Of a DNA stretch of 27,051 nt, positions 8,529 through 16,436 are shown piece after piece (within the stretch, counting starts at the first letter, position 1; the number at the start of each line of letters is the position of its first letter). Under the pieces are notes generated by a model. The model saw only the letters and a program-made list of their open reading frames with translations, was not told the DNA's origin and did not search any database. The translations under genes were made by a program, and so were the position numbers. Source of the stretch: JARROD01 sp037384225 (GTDB lineage: Bacteria > Pseudomonadota > Gammaproteobacteria > Pseudomonadales > Cellvibrionaceae); the NCBI GenBank assembly GCA_037384225.1, contig JARROD010000007.1, forward strand, positions 1 through 27,051. Direction: 5' to 3'.

Positions 8529-8861
8529 TCAACTGGAAAACAGTTCACTTAATTTGGTAGCCAAACGCATGTCACCCTGCACCCGCACCTTGCCAAACAT
8601 AAATGCCTGCATGCCACTAAAAGTACCGTCCAGTATACTGAGCAGAACCTCGAGATCCATTGACAATATCACAGAGGGAGAGCGGTACTCTCCTCGGCTT
8701 AACTGACAATTGCCGTCCGCTATAGTGAGGTAGTAGTTCCCTGCGTCGGGAATATAAAACTGATAAACCTCATTCATACCGGCAGCCACGGAAGCGTCAA
8801 ACCGCTCGTTGAGACGATCGACAACTTCCAACAAGCTTGGTGTACGCACATCCGCTCCCAT
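8529..8861 (-). CDS. SCP2 sterol-binding (lipid transfer) domain protein
   Basis: A single-domain protein of about 110 residues with the SCP2 pattern: an amphipathic N-terminal helix (LLEVVDRLNERFD), a beta region (YQFYIPDAGNYYLTIADGNCQL), PSVILSMDLEVLLSILDGTFSGMQAFMFGKVRVQGDM and a final helix (LATKLSELF). These domains bind acyl chains or acyl-CoA in a hydrophobic tunnel. The gene immediately follows the acyl-CoA dehydrogenase gene (17 bases if the ATG at 8861 is used) and precedes a strong terminator, so the two are almost certainly co-transcribed. The frame extends upstream to a TTG at 8888 overlapping the dehydrogenase end, and a GTG four codons in (preceded by GGGAG) is another possible start. 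A carrier role for the dehydrogenase substrate is inference. Confidence 0.88.
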   Translation of the reverse strand: MGADVRTPSLLEVVDRLNERFDASVAAGMNEVYQFYIPDAGNYYLTIADGNCQLSRGEYRSPSVILSMDLEVLLSILDGTFSGMQAFMFGKVRVQGDMRLATKLSELFSS

Positions 8862-8877
8862 CGGGTAACACGCTTTG

Positions 8878-10674
8878 CTAAAACGCAAAAGCGTCCGCCT
8901 CCAGTTCCATCAGGTTGCCCGCACCGGATTTAATAGCTTGCTCATGAGTGGCGGTGCGCGGCAGGATACGCTCAAAGTAGAAGCGCGCAGTGCTGATTTT
9001 AGCTCGGTAAAATGCCTCAGGCCCCTCCCCGGCTGCCAATTTCGCCTGGGCCGCAGCAACCGCCAGCGCCCAGAAATAAGCCAGGGTTACATAGCCGGAA
9101 AACATCAGATAATCCACTGCCGCCGCCCCGACTTCGTCGGGATTTTGCAGCGCAGCACCGCCAACATTAAGGGTCAGTTCACCCCACTTTTTGTTCAACT
9201 CCGCCAGCGGCTCAACAAACGCCTGCATATCGGCATTGGCTTCCTGGGCTTTACAGAATTTGTGCACGATCTTGGTAAACCGCTTGAGTATTTCACCCTG
9301 AGTCATCAGCACTTTGCGACCCAGCAGGTCCAGCGCCTGTATGCCGGTAGTACCTTCGTAAAGCATGGAAATGCGGGCATCGCGCACGTTTTGTTCCACA
9401 CCCCACTCCTGGATATAACCGTGGCCACCAAAGCACTGCAACCCGAGGTTGGCCGCTTCGAAGCCAACCTCAGTGAGAAATGCCTTGGCAATCGGCGTCA
9501 GCAGGCTGAGAATTTCATCGGCCGCCTGCGCCTGTTCCTGATCGCCGTTGGTAACGATGTCGGCCTGCTGCGCGGTGTAGTAAATAAGCATGCGGCCGCC
9601 TTCGGCAATGGCCTTCTGCGTCAGCAACATGCGCCGCACATCGGGATGGACAATAATCGGATCGGCGGGACCCTCGGGATTTTTCGGGCCGCTCAGTGAG
9701 CGCATCTGCAGGCGTTCACGGGCATAATCGAGGGATTTCTGAAAACCGACTTCCGCGTGGGCAAGCCCCTGCACAGCGGTACCGATGCGCGCGGTATTCA
9801 TAAAGGTAAACATGCAGTTCAGGCCGCGGTTGGGCGGCCCGATCAGGTAGCCCTTGGCATTGTCGAAGTTGAGCACACAGGTTGCGTTGCCATGAATACC
9901 CATTTTGTGTTCGAGCGAGCCGCAGACGACACCATTGCGCTCGCCGATAGAGCCATCTTCGCGGGTCTCGAACTTGGGTACGATAAACAGCGAAATGCCT
10001 TTTGTGCCGGCCGGTGCGTCCGGCAGCCGCGCCAGTACGATATGGACAATATTTTCCGCCATGTCATGATCGCCGGCGGAGATAAAAATCTTGGTACCGG
10101 TAACATTGTAGGAGCCGTCCGCATTGGGTTCAGCCTTGGTGCGCAGCATACCGAGATCGGAGCCGCAGTGGGGCTCGGTCAGACACATAGTGCCGGTCCA
10201 GGAACCTTCAACCAGCTTGCTGAGATAGGCCTCCTTTTGCTCCTCTGTGCCGTGCTCGGCGATGGTCGCCATGGCGCCGTGGGACAGGCCGGGATACATT
10301 CCCCAGGCCCAGTTGGCCGCACCTACGGCCTCACTGAGAACCACGCCGAGTGAACGCGGCAGCCCTTGCCCGCCGTGCTCAACCTGGTGCGTCATCGACG
10401 GCCAGCCGGCTTCCACGTATTGGCGGTACGCCTCTTTGAAACCCTCAGGGGTAGTGACGAGGCCGTCCTCCCACTTGCAGCCCTGCTCGTCGCCGACTTT
10501 ATTCAGCGGCGCCAGTACATTCTCACAGAATTTGGCGTTCTCTTCCAAAATAGCATTAACCACATCCGGAGAGGCATCTGCACAATTCGGTGTATTTTGG
10601 TAATGCTGCTCAAATCCCAGAACGTCATAAAGCACGAAATGAATATCACGTAGCGGAACTTTATAATCACTCAT
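8878..10674 (-). CDS. Acyl-CoA dehydrogenase, extended C-terminal type (FadE/DmdC-like)
   Basis: An FAD-dependent acyl-CoA dehydrogenase making the trans-2-enoyl bond in fatty acyl-CoA oxidation. The 598 residues match the long subgroup with an extra C-terminal domain, which includes DmdC-type 3-methylmercaptopropionyl-CoA dehydrogenases and Pseudomonas FadE homologues. Seen are the N-terminal YKVPLRDIHFVLYDVLG typical of this subgroup, TMCLTEPHCGSDLG (FAD/substrate segment), GTKIFISAGDHD, GGHGYIQEWGVEQNVRD, and E440 in LYEGTTGIQALDLLGRK as the likely catalytic base. The ATG has GAGG ten bases upstream. It leads a two-gene unit with the SCP2 gene. The substrate cannot be read from sequence: fatty acyl-CoA is likeliest in this context, methylmercaptopropionyl-CoA possible. 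Confidence 0.94.
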   Translation of the reverse strand: MSDYKVPLRDIHFVLYDVLGFEQHYQNTPNCADASPDVVNAILEENAKFCENVLAPLNKVGDEQGCKWEDGLVTTPEGFKEAYRQYVEAGWPSMTHQVEHGGQGLPRSLGVVLSEAVGAANWAWGMYPGLSHGAMATIAEHGTEEQKEAYLSKLVEGSWTGTMCLTEPHCGSDLGMLRTKAEPNADGSYNVTGTKIFISAGDHDMAENIVHIVLARLPDAPAGTKGISLFIVPKFETREDGSIGERNGVVCGSLEHKMGIHGNATCVLNFDNAKGYLIGPPNRGLNCMFTFMNTARIGTAVQGLAHAEVGFQKSLDYARERLQMRSLSGPKNPEGPADPIIVHPDVRRMLLTQKAIAEGGRMLIYYTAQQADIVTNGDQEQAQAADEILSLLTPIAKAFLTEVGFEAANLGLQCFGGHGYIQEWGVEQNVRDARISMLYEGTTGIQALDLLGRKVLMTQGEILKRFTKIVHKFCKAQEANADMQAFVEPLAELNKKWGELTLNVGGAALQNPDEVGAAAVDYLMFSGYVTLAYFWALAVAAAQAKLAAGEGPEAFYRAKISTARFYFERILPRTATHEQAIKSGAGNLMELEADAFAF

Positions 10675-10711
10675 CCGATGTATACCTCTAGCTATGGCAT
10701 TTTTTAATGCA

Positions 10712-10724
10712 CAGAGAATCTCTG
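10712..10724. promoter_or_regulatory. Palindrome upstream of the acyl-CoA dehydrogenase gene
   Basis: CAGAGAATCTCTG is a perfect six-base inverted repeat around one central base, 38 bases before the ATG. A second inverted repeat (GCATT/AATGC) lies at 10697-10710. The placement suits an operator, but no family-specific match is recognised. The rest of the gap to 10867 is GC-rich with small inverted repeats and no ORF. Confidence 0.35.
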
Positions 10725-10867
10725 ATTAGTAGTTTTGTCTCAATAGCCAAACCAACCATATTGGCTGACAAATCAGGGCCAGGGGATCTGCCGATCCGCT
10801 CCCGGCCCGGTACTTGCCGGCCGGCGCGCCCAATCGGTAGCGGGCGGCAACCTATCTGGCCGTTCAG

Positions 10868-11938
10868 TCACCGGCACGGCTGCTGCAACCCCTTTCGATA
10901 TTCCCCGGGTGTAACGCCGGTCCATTTTTTAAAAGCGCGAAAAAAGGCGCTGCTCTCATCAAAGCCCAGGCGCTGGGCAATAGTGCTGTTGGTAAAATCC
11001 GGACAGCCGAGATAGTGGAATGCAGCCTCCATGCGACACTCGTCCTTGAGTTTTTGATAAGAGGTGCTTTCACTTTGTAACTTGCGCCTCAAACTGGTCA
11101 CAGACAGATTCAGACGCGAAGCCACTTCCTCGGCGCTTGGCATGGTGTGGCTTACATCCTTAGACAGTATCGCCCGCACTTTTGCTTTCACCGTATTTTG
11201 CGCGTAATCATTGATGACCAGGTGATAAGGCGCGGTACGCAGGAAATCCATCAGGGTTTCCTGGTCCTGGACGATAGCGTAGTCGAGATACTCCGCCGGA
11301 AACTCAAACCCATTAAAAGTCTGATCAAACTTCAGGCTGGCGGGATAGGACTCCGCCAGCACTTTGAACTCTTCCGGGCAGGGAAACGTAAAATGCAAAC
11401 TGCCCAGGGGGATTTCACATCCGATCAACCAGCAGTTGAAACGGTGCCAGACTGCCAGTGACGTGCGAATCCGATTGGGGCTGGTCGTGGCCTGAAGACG
11501 CTGAAACTCGCTTTCCGTCAGCGTCTTGATCGGCGCCATTTTCACTCGCGCCAGGGGCTTTTCAGTCTGTTCGGTGTCCACTTCAAGCCGGGAGCGAACC
11601 CGCATACCACGACAGATTTCCGAAAACTCCCCAGCCCGAACAATAGCCTGTTGCAAATCCGTGCAGTGCAAAACCGTTAAACACATAAGCCGAAATGCCC
11701 CCAGCGGAACCTTGCCGCCGCTGAACATACCGAAACATTCATCCTGCATCACCCACATGACGCGCTGGTATAACTGGCCATACTTCGCAGCGGAAAATCG
11801 CAGTTCATCGTCGATTTCGGCCCGGGAAATGTTCAACTCCCGCAGTATGGCATCGACATCACACCCCTGCTGTGCAGCAGCCTGTAGCAGGGATTTTGCG
11901 TAGGTTGAGGAAACACTGGTTATGTCCGTAATAAGCAT
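10868..11938 (-). CDS. AraC family transcriptional regulator (OruR-like layout)
   Basis: About 356 residues. The N-terminal 200 residues fit the arabinose-binding-like effector domain of this regulator class (YAKSLLQAAAQQGCDVDAIL, then KYGQLYQRVMWVMQDECFGMF, GAFRLMCLTVLHC). The C-terminus is a double helix-turn-helix: PSAEEVASRLNLSVTSLRRKL for the first, and STIAQRLGFDESSAFFRAFKKWTGVTPGEYR for the second, the classic AraC signature. Proteins with this layout often sit beside acyl-CoA dehydrogenase and ligase genes and respond to small metabolites. Here it lies between the acyl-CoA dehydrogenase unit and a small membrane protein/matB, all on the same strand. The ATG start (LITDITSV) is a compromise: a GTG five codons upstream also fits and neither has a clear ribosome site. 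Regulating the lipid genes is inference. Confidence 0.92.
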   Translation of the reverse strand: MLITDITSVSSTYAKSLLQAAAQQGCDVDAILRELNISRAEIDDELRFSAAKYGQLYQRVMWVMQDECFGMFSGGKVPLGAFRLMCLTVLHCTDLQQAIVRAGEFSEICRGMRVRSRLEVDTEQTEKPLARVKMAPIKTLTESEFQRLQATTSPNRIRTSLAVWHRFNCWLIGCEIPLGSLHFTFPCPEEFKVLAESYPASLKFDQTFNGFEFPAEYLDYAIVQDQETLMDFLRTAPYHLVINDYAQNTVKAKVRAILSKDVSHTMPSAEEVASRLNLSVTSLRRKLQSESTSYQKLKDECRMEAAFHYLGCPDFTNSTIAQRLGFDESSAFFRAFKKWTGVTPGEYRKGLQQPCR

Positions 11939-12013
11939 AGTTAGTATGATCACTCATTGACAAACGCAATCAAAGCACGCGACATCCGGCGCTCTGGATA
12001 GACAATTCGCCAT

Positions 12014-12235
12014 TTATGGCTGACGAAAGAATTTTTTAACAGCGACAACGGTTCCAACCCCCACCGCCGCGACGAGAATAATCGCTACCAGGCAGACCAG
12101 GCTAATCAACAGGAACTGGCCCACGGTGCTCAATGGCAGATCCCATCCCCAAACGGCCAACGCCACAAACGACCCACCCGCCAGCAGACTGGTCGTAACC
12201 ACTGAGCGGTTTTTACGACTTTTACCAAACAACAT
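12014..12235 (-). CDS. Small two-helix membrane protein
   Basis: A 73-residue protein with a basic N-terminus (GKSRKNRSVV), a hydrophobic stretch from about 15 to 31, a short polar turn, a strong second membrane helix (about 39-65, FLLISLVCLVAIILVAAVG) and a basic end (VKKFFRQP). By the positive-inside rule both ends would face the cytoplasm. The ATG is preceded by AGTAGG at five bases. R1 copy B ends 16 bases upstream of the start codon, so the element sits in or beside its promoter. I do not recognise the family. The downstream gene is the AraC regulator, with a gap of about 75 bases. Confidence 0.65.
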   Translation of the reverse strand: MLFGKSRKNRSVVTTSLLAGGSFVALAVWGWDLPLSTVGQFLLISLVCLVAIILVAAVGVGTVVAVKKFFRQP

Positions 12236-12251
12236 ATTACCTACTGTATTT

Positions 12252-12341
12252 GTAACTTCTCAATAACCCGGGGTCTTTGTGCCTTCGATCCGGCGGCCAT
12301 CCACCTGACTCTGTGCTTACCCCGGATTATTGAGATGTTAC
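12252..12341 (+). repeat. R1 intergenic repeat, copy B (complete)
   Basis: The best-preserved copy, 90 bp. The left terminus GTAACTTCTCAATAACCC pairs with the right terminus (reverse complement GTAACATCTCAATAATCC), about 20 of 22 positions including the following GGGG. The interior joins the left module (CTTCGATCCGGCGGCCATCC) to a right module (ACCTGACTCTGTGC) otherwise seen, inverted, only in copy C. It lies between matB and the small membrane protein gene. Confidence 0.88.
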
Positions 12342-12423
12342 TATTTGTTTATCCCACCGTAACCAAATGACATTTTCCGGTTTTCAATCCGACTCGTCCA
12401 GCGTTAACTGATTACGCGGTTGT

Positions 12424-13971
12424 TTATTGGATGAGTTTTAGCAAACCGGCATAGCGCTGGCGAAGAACATTTTTCTGCACCTTGCCCATGGCATTGCGCG
12501 GCAGTTCGTCGACAAAAACAACTTTTTTAGGAACTTTAAAGGCGGCCAGAGAGGTCTTTAACCGTGTGATGATGTCATCGGCAGCCAGTTTTTCCGCCGA
12601 CTGCGCAACCACTACAGCCACCGCGCCTTCGCCAAAATCGGGGTGCTCAACGCCGATGACCGCGGACTCGACCACCCCGTCGATCTTATCGATAACCGCT
12701 TCGATCTCTTTGGGATAGATATTTAAACCACCACTGATAATCATATCCTTGGAGCGTCCGACAATGGTTACATAACCATCGCTGTCGATGCTGGCCTTGT
12801 CGCCGGTATTAAAAAAACCATCTCCGGTAAAATCTTCAGCGGTTTTTTCAGGCATACGCCAATAACCGCGGAAAACATTTTTCCCCTTGACCTGTAAATT
12901 GCCGACCGCTCCAACATCACCAAGTACCTTGCCATTCTCATCCACCACCCTCACCTCCACTCCCGGTAGCGGCATGCCCACTGTGCCGGGTTTGCGCTCT
13001 CCACGCAGTGGGTTTGAGGTATTCATATTGGTTTCCGTCATCCCGTAGCGTTCCAGAATGACATGCCCGGTGCAGGCCTTAAAGGCATTGAACGTCTCCG
13101 CCAATAACGGCGCCGAACCGGAGATAAACAGCCGCATTCCGGACACCAGCCCGGCACTGAAAGTCGGCGCCTGCAGCAGCCGGGTGTAGAAGGTCGGCAC
13201 CCCCATAAACACGGTTGCATCAGGGAGACGCTCAAGTACCTGGGCAACATCGAACTTGGGTAGCCAAACCAGGGAGGCGCCACTGGCCAACACACAGCCA
13301 ATAGCCACAAACAGACCGTGTACATGAAATACCGGCAAGGCGTGCAACAGACGATCCGCGGAGGTAAAGCCCCAGGCCTGGACCAGGACCTCGGCATTGG
13401 CGGCGAGGTTGCGATGCGACAGCATAATACCCTTGGGGCGTCCAGTGGTGCCTGAGGAATACAGCAGCGCGGCCAGTGCATCGGGCTCCAGCGCCCGGGT
13501 GCTAAAGCCGTGGGCGATCTGCCCTTCCCGCACACTGTCCCGGCAGGACTGAAAAAGGCTGCCGGTACCGTCGCTATCGAGTGTGAAAAGGTGCCTGATG
13601 CCGGCGGCGAGTTCTGTGAACAGGGGCAGTTTTTTAGTGTCACAGATTATCGCAGCGGGTTCGGCGTCGGCAATAAAGTATTCAAGTTCGGCGCGCTGAT
13701 AAGCCGTGTTTAAAGGGTGAAACACCAGCCCGGCACGCAGACAGGCGAGGTAAAGCCAGAGGAATTGAGGGGATTTTTCCACCTGCACGGTGATGCGGTC
13801 GCCGGGTTCGAGTCCCAGGGATGTAAAATATTGCGCCAGGAGAGCGGATTGTGTTTCGGCGTCGTCATAGGTATACCTTTCCCCCCCGCCGGCATCGATT
13901 AGAACGGCCTCGCGAGATTCGGGAAAATGACGTTCAAATATCCTATAGAGGTTGTTTTCTACGCTTTTCAT
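12424..13971 (-). CDS. matB: Malonyl-CoA synthetase (MatB-type AMP-forming ligase)
   Basis: An ATP-dependent ligase making malonyl-CoA from malonate, or methylmalonyl-CoA from methylmalonate. The 515 residues carry the ANL superfamily motifs: YSSGTTGRPKG near 171-181, RYGMTETNMNTSNP near 300, RSKDMIISGGLNIYPKEIE, and the C-terminal NAMGKVQKNVL with the catalytic lysine. The segment HPLNTAYQRAELEYFIADAEP and the TETNMNTSNP form are characteristic of MatB rather than of fatty-acyl ligases. No malonyl-CoA decarboxylase (MatA) or malonate transporter (MatC) is in the window, so the enzyme probably supplies malonyl-CoA or detoxifies malonate alone. The ATG is followed by a matching N-terminus and preceded by a purine-rich GAGAGAGAT. 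R1 copy B lies just downstream, before the next gene. Confidence 0.92.
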   Translation of the reverse strand: MKSVENNLYRIFERHFPESREAVLIDAGGGERYTYDDAETQSALLAQYFTSLGLEPGDRITVQVEKSPQFLWLYLACLRAGLVFHPLNTAYQRAELEYFIADAEPAAIICDTKKLPLFTELAAGIRHLFTLDSDGTGSLFQSCRDSVREGQIAHGFSTRALEPDALAALLYSSGTTGRPKGIMLSHRNLAANAEVLVQAWGFTSADRLLHALPVFHVHGLFVAIGCVLASGASLVWLPKFDVAQVLERLPDATVFMGVPTFYTRLLQAPTFSAGLVSGMRLFISGSAPLLAETFNAFKACTGHVILERYGMTETNMNTSNPLRGERKPGTVGMPLPGVEVRVVDENGKVLGDVGAVGNLQVKGKNVFRGYWRMPEKTAEDFTGDGFFNTGDKASIDSDGYVTIVGRSKDMIISGGLNIYPKEIEAVIDKIDGVVESAVIGVEHPDFGEGAVAVVVAQSAEKLAADDIITRLKTSLAAFKVPKKVVFVDELPRNAMGKVQKNVLRQRYAGLLKLIQ

Positions 13972-14047
13972 TGATCTCTCTCTGCTCTGTCACAGCATTG
14001 CAATTGCTGCACATTGATTCAACGATAGGGTCAACGCTGAGGCTATT

Positions 14048-14069
14048 TTACCCCAATGTTGCAGAGATT
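14048..14069 (+). repeat. R2-like single arm
   Basis: TTACCCCAATGTTGCAGAGA followed by TT agrees at about 18 of 22 positions with the left arm of the R2 element at 6686. No matching second arm is found nearby. It lies about 75 bases upstream of matB. Confidence 0.45.
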
Positions 14070-14087
14070 ATTGCGTTTCAGATCGGT

Positions 14088-14101
14088 TATACCCAAAGTG
14101 T
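14088..14101 (+). repeat. R3 motif, copy 1
   Basis: TATACCCAAAGTGT. It differs by one base from the copy at 17142, which lies at the other end of the lower-GC stretch in the same orientation. Confidence 0.5.
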
Positions 14102-14187
14102 AACGACTTAATAACGCGCGACTGTCGCCGTGTCTAGAGTTTTGCCCCTATATAGGGCGCTACACTGGTTGTGTGGAAGGCGGACAG

Positions 14188-14202
14188 ATATGCCCAAAGC
14201 GT
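14188..14202 (+). repeat. R3 motif, copy 2
   Basis: ATATGCCCAAAGCGT, same orientation as copy 1 and 100 bases from it. Confidence 0.4.
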
Positions 14203-14270
14203 TTGGATATATCTATGCGACCACTAAGGAACGTACACGGAATACTGTAACGGCAGTCGCATACTGAATT

Positions 14271-14302
14271 AAAAAAACAGCTCGCTGAACACAGGGAGCT
14301 GT
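14271..14302 (-). terminator. Rho-independent terminator of the FN3 lipoprotein gene
   Basis: On the minus strand: ACAGCTC, twelve-base loop, GAGCTGT, then seven T. It lies about 90 bases past the lipoprotein stop codon. Confidence 0.75.
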
Positions 14303-14390
14303 AAAGGACTCAGACTATGGCGGTCGCCGTCAGTCTGCAAAAGGTTAGTAACAAAACAACAAAACAACAATTCAACACTTAACAAGAGGG

Positions 14391-15098
14391 TTAATTCAGT
14401 GATTTATAGATAGGACTACTAAAATCACTGTACACTCCATCGGTATCGTAGGATGCAATCTTAAATTCGTATTCACCAGCAGCCAGATCTTCCAGGACAT
14501 AGGTTGACACACTGGCGTCATCAATCATCAGGGAATAATTAATCTCGTCGCCAACTTTCTTATACAGTATCTCGTAGCCATCTATCTCAGACACATCCAG
14601 GACCGAGCCATTTTCTCGCTGTGTAGGAATGACCCAGTTCAGTGTTGTCGACAACAAGGCTTGTTCGACAGGTTCCTCATCCACGACAGTGTCTCCCGTT
14701 ACATCGGTCGTGTCGTCGACAGAATCCTGCACATCTGTTTGCTCATCATTGCTCCCTTCTACAGCCACACCACTTGAGTCGCTCTCACCTGTTACACCTG
14801 TTACACCTGTTACACCTGTTACATCAGTTTGATTGTCATCCGTCGTTTTATCCCGCGTCGTGGATGTTCCACCGGTGGAATCATCGTCTGAGGAGGTACT
14901 GGTATCTATTACCTGGCTTGTATCCAGAGACTGGGCATCCGTTGCTATATCGACATTACACGCTGTCGTCAACAGTGGAGCCACAAACGTCAGAGCCAGC
15001 ACCGGGCGCCGCAGACAACGTGGTACCCACTGCGAGACAATGTGACGTAACGCTATGAGGTTTTCACCAATACAACTCAGTTTTGGAGCGCTATGCAT
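14391..15098 (-). CDS. Lipoprotein with acidic T/D/S-rich linker and FN3-like domain
   Basis: 235 residues. A long basic N-region (about 1-31) precedes a hydrophobic stretch (VLALTFVAPLL) and a lipobox ending at C47 (LTTAC), so the mature protein should be lipid-anchored, probably in the outer membrane. Residues 48-145 are a low-complexity linker rich in T, D, S, V and G with a tandem VTG repeat. Residues about 148-235 (LNWVIPTQRENGSVLDVSEIDGY with EILYKKVGD, YVLEDLAAGEYEFKIASYD, GVYSDFSSPIYKSL) fit a fibronectin type III fold. The ATG has AGGTGG seven bases upstream. A terminator follows. The design (anchor, flexible stalk, FN3 head) suggests a surface binding or spacing protein. The partner is unknown and composition is more AT-rich than the core genes. 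Confidence 0.85.
   Translation of the reverse strand: MHSAPKLSCIGENLIALRHIVSQWVPRCLRRPVLALTFVAPLLTTACNVDIATDAQSLDTSQVIDTSTSSDDDSTGGTSTTRDKTTDDNQTDVTGVTGVTGVTGESDSSGVAVEGSNDEQTDVQDSVDDTTDVTGDTVVDEEPVEQALLSTTLNWVIPTQRENGSVLDVSEIDGYEILYKKVGDEINYSLMIDDASVSTYVLEDLAAGEYEFKIASYDTDGVYSDFSSPIYKSLN
14786..14821. repeat. 9-bp tandem repeat, four perfect copies, in coding DNA
   Basis: Unit CACCTGTTA repeated four times without change, encoding VTG on the minus strand in the lipoprotein linker. It is in frame, so copy number can change the stalk length. Confidence 0.9.
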
Positions 15099-15719
15099 AA
15101 TCCACCTGTTTTATTTATGCGAGTATCCGTATGTTATGAAAGAGAAAAAAATAATCGTCTATCTACTCGTTCACCGATTGAGCGATGGCGAAACTTTAAC
15201 AAAGGGGGGAAAGCCAAACTGTTAGCCAGATCCGTTTTTTAGACTTATTTATTATCGATTTTGATGTGAACCCGTAATAGAATTCTATTGCTCCCACATC
15301 ACAAAATATTTTCTGCTTAAACTTGTGACTATTACCTGTAGATTATTATTTTTATGCCCGTTCAACTTTATGATTTTTACTGATTGAGTTATTTTATAAA
15401 CAAACCGTTCCAGTTTTAATTGAAAGCTTGTGCTTTTTTTAACCAGCCAAACACCATTAACCATCCAGTCCCCTACCATGAAAAGCCGGCACTATCATTT
15501 ACTTCTATACGCTCTGCCCCACTGCCCCTCCCTACTGCAACGCCATAACAAGAAAATGCTTCGCAACATTGTTGCCGCGCCGGCTCAATAAACGCCATAC
15601 CCGTGCTCTAACAACCGGACGATGCTGTTACTGCTCTTAAAGCACGCCAGCTCATATACCAACGACTCCAACCGATCAGGAACAAACACTGAATGAGGCC
15701 TAAAGTTTTTTGTATGAAA

Positions 15720-15733
15720 TCATACCCAAAGCG
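15720..15733 (+). repeat. R3 motif, copy 3
   Basis: TCATACCCAAAGCGCA region: the core ATACCCAAAGCG is identical to copy 4, same orientation, within the AT-rich region. Confidence 0.4.
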
Positions 15734-16001
15734 CATGAGTTTCAGGTATAAAAAATACGTTTAAAAATTTTTATTTAATTTTTCGAAACTTTTAAGTTGA
15801 AAATATTTTTCTGGCAACCGTTTTTCAGCCATTATATTTCCAAAACTTTATTCTTAGTGTAAAACGTGCTCAGGAAAACGGAATCAACCCAACTCTCTGT
15901 ACGCAATTTTTTTAATCCGGAAGCTTTAAGGGCACAATCAATTTTATGCAATGCTTTTCTGTATTGACTGTGGCCACTCAAGTGTGAAGCTGAAAACTAA
16001 G

Positions 16002-16039
16002 GGTTTTCTGCTCAAACGCTAATGGCTTTCTACTCAAAC
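16002..16039 (+). repeat. Direct repeat spaced 22 bp
   Basis: GGTTTTCTGCTCAAAC and GGCTTTCTACTCAAAC agree at 14 of 16 positions and start 22 bp apart, about two helical turns. This spacing would suit a regulator binding one face of the DNA, but no gene is clearly placed to use it. Confidence 0.4.
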
Positions 16040-16377
16040 AGCATCCACAACAGGTAAGTCAATCGTAGACTGAGTCACCGTCGTGTTTGACCAATTATTT
16101 ACTTCTAAAAATTTTTAACCTATTTTCAAAATATTGCGTCCAAAAAGTGCATAAGGGTTTACCCTATTTACAGATGAACGGGAGAGGTGAAAGATTTCAA
16201 TTTAATCGAGAGCTTTAAAAACAGCGTAAATAATTTTATACAGATTCATGCAGTACTAATTTTAGCATTCGATGACTAGTATTCTCTTTGACCTCAATAA
16301 TCCGAGGTTCCCTAGATACGGCTTGTCGCCCTCAAACCAAACGGTCCCTGAGGGCACTTTTTTCGGAAACCAACACG

Positions 16378-16404
16378 TTACCCTATCATTGCATAAATTT
16401 TCGG
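16378..16404 (+). repeat. R2-like single arm
   Basis: TTACCCTATCATTGCATAAA continuing TTTTCGG. It matches the left arm of the R2 element at 6686 at all but two positions over 25 bases. The complementary arm is absent. It lies 33 bases past the stop of the lytic transglycosylase gene. Confidence 0.7.
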
Positions 16405-16436
16405 CCCAGGACCGCTTCGCTCCTTCTATAGCAGCA

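Larger units (their letters stand above)
13972..14390. other. Intergenic region, no gene seen
   Basis: 419 bases between matB and the FN3 lipoprotein gene. It holds an R2-like arm, two R3 motifs, a near-palindrome CCCTATATAGGG (14146-14157) and the lipoprotein gene's terminator. No credible ORF. A promoter for matB is expected near 14000-14060, but no clear -35/-10 pair was found. Confidence 0.6.
15099..16436. other. Long AT-rich region without a convincing gene
   Basis: About 1.3 kb, clearly more AT-rich than either side, with many A and T runs (15750-15850, 16100-16140). The longest frames are short and lack ribosome sites; one of 64 codons at 15285-15479 on the minus strand has no recognisable family. 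It contains R3 copy 3, a spaced direct repeat at 16002-16039, an inverted repeat AGGGTTTACCCT (16154-16165), a hairpin GCCCTCA/TGAGGGC followed by six T (16328-16363, plus-strand terminator-like) and an R2-like arm. The lipoprotein promoter must lie in its left end. An RNA gene could be hidden here but I cannot identify one. Confidence 0.6.

Noticed and set aside
8875..9699. 274-codon plus-strand frame opposite the acyl-CoA dehydrogenase gene
   Set aside because: It is antisense to a highly conserved enzyme. The open frame is a product of the codon bias of GC-rich DNA.
15285..15479. 64-codon minus-strand ORF in the AT-rich region
   Set aside because: No ribosome site, no recognisable family, and it lies in AT-rich DNA where translation signals arise by chance.
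16328..16363. Hairpin with six T on the plus strand as terminator of a plus-strand gene
   Set aside because: No plus-strand gene ends upstream of it, so although the structure is terminator-like it has no evident client. It is mentioned only within the AT-rich region entry.
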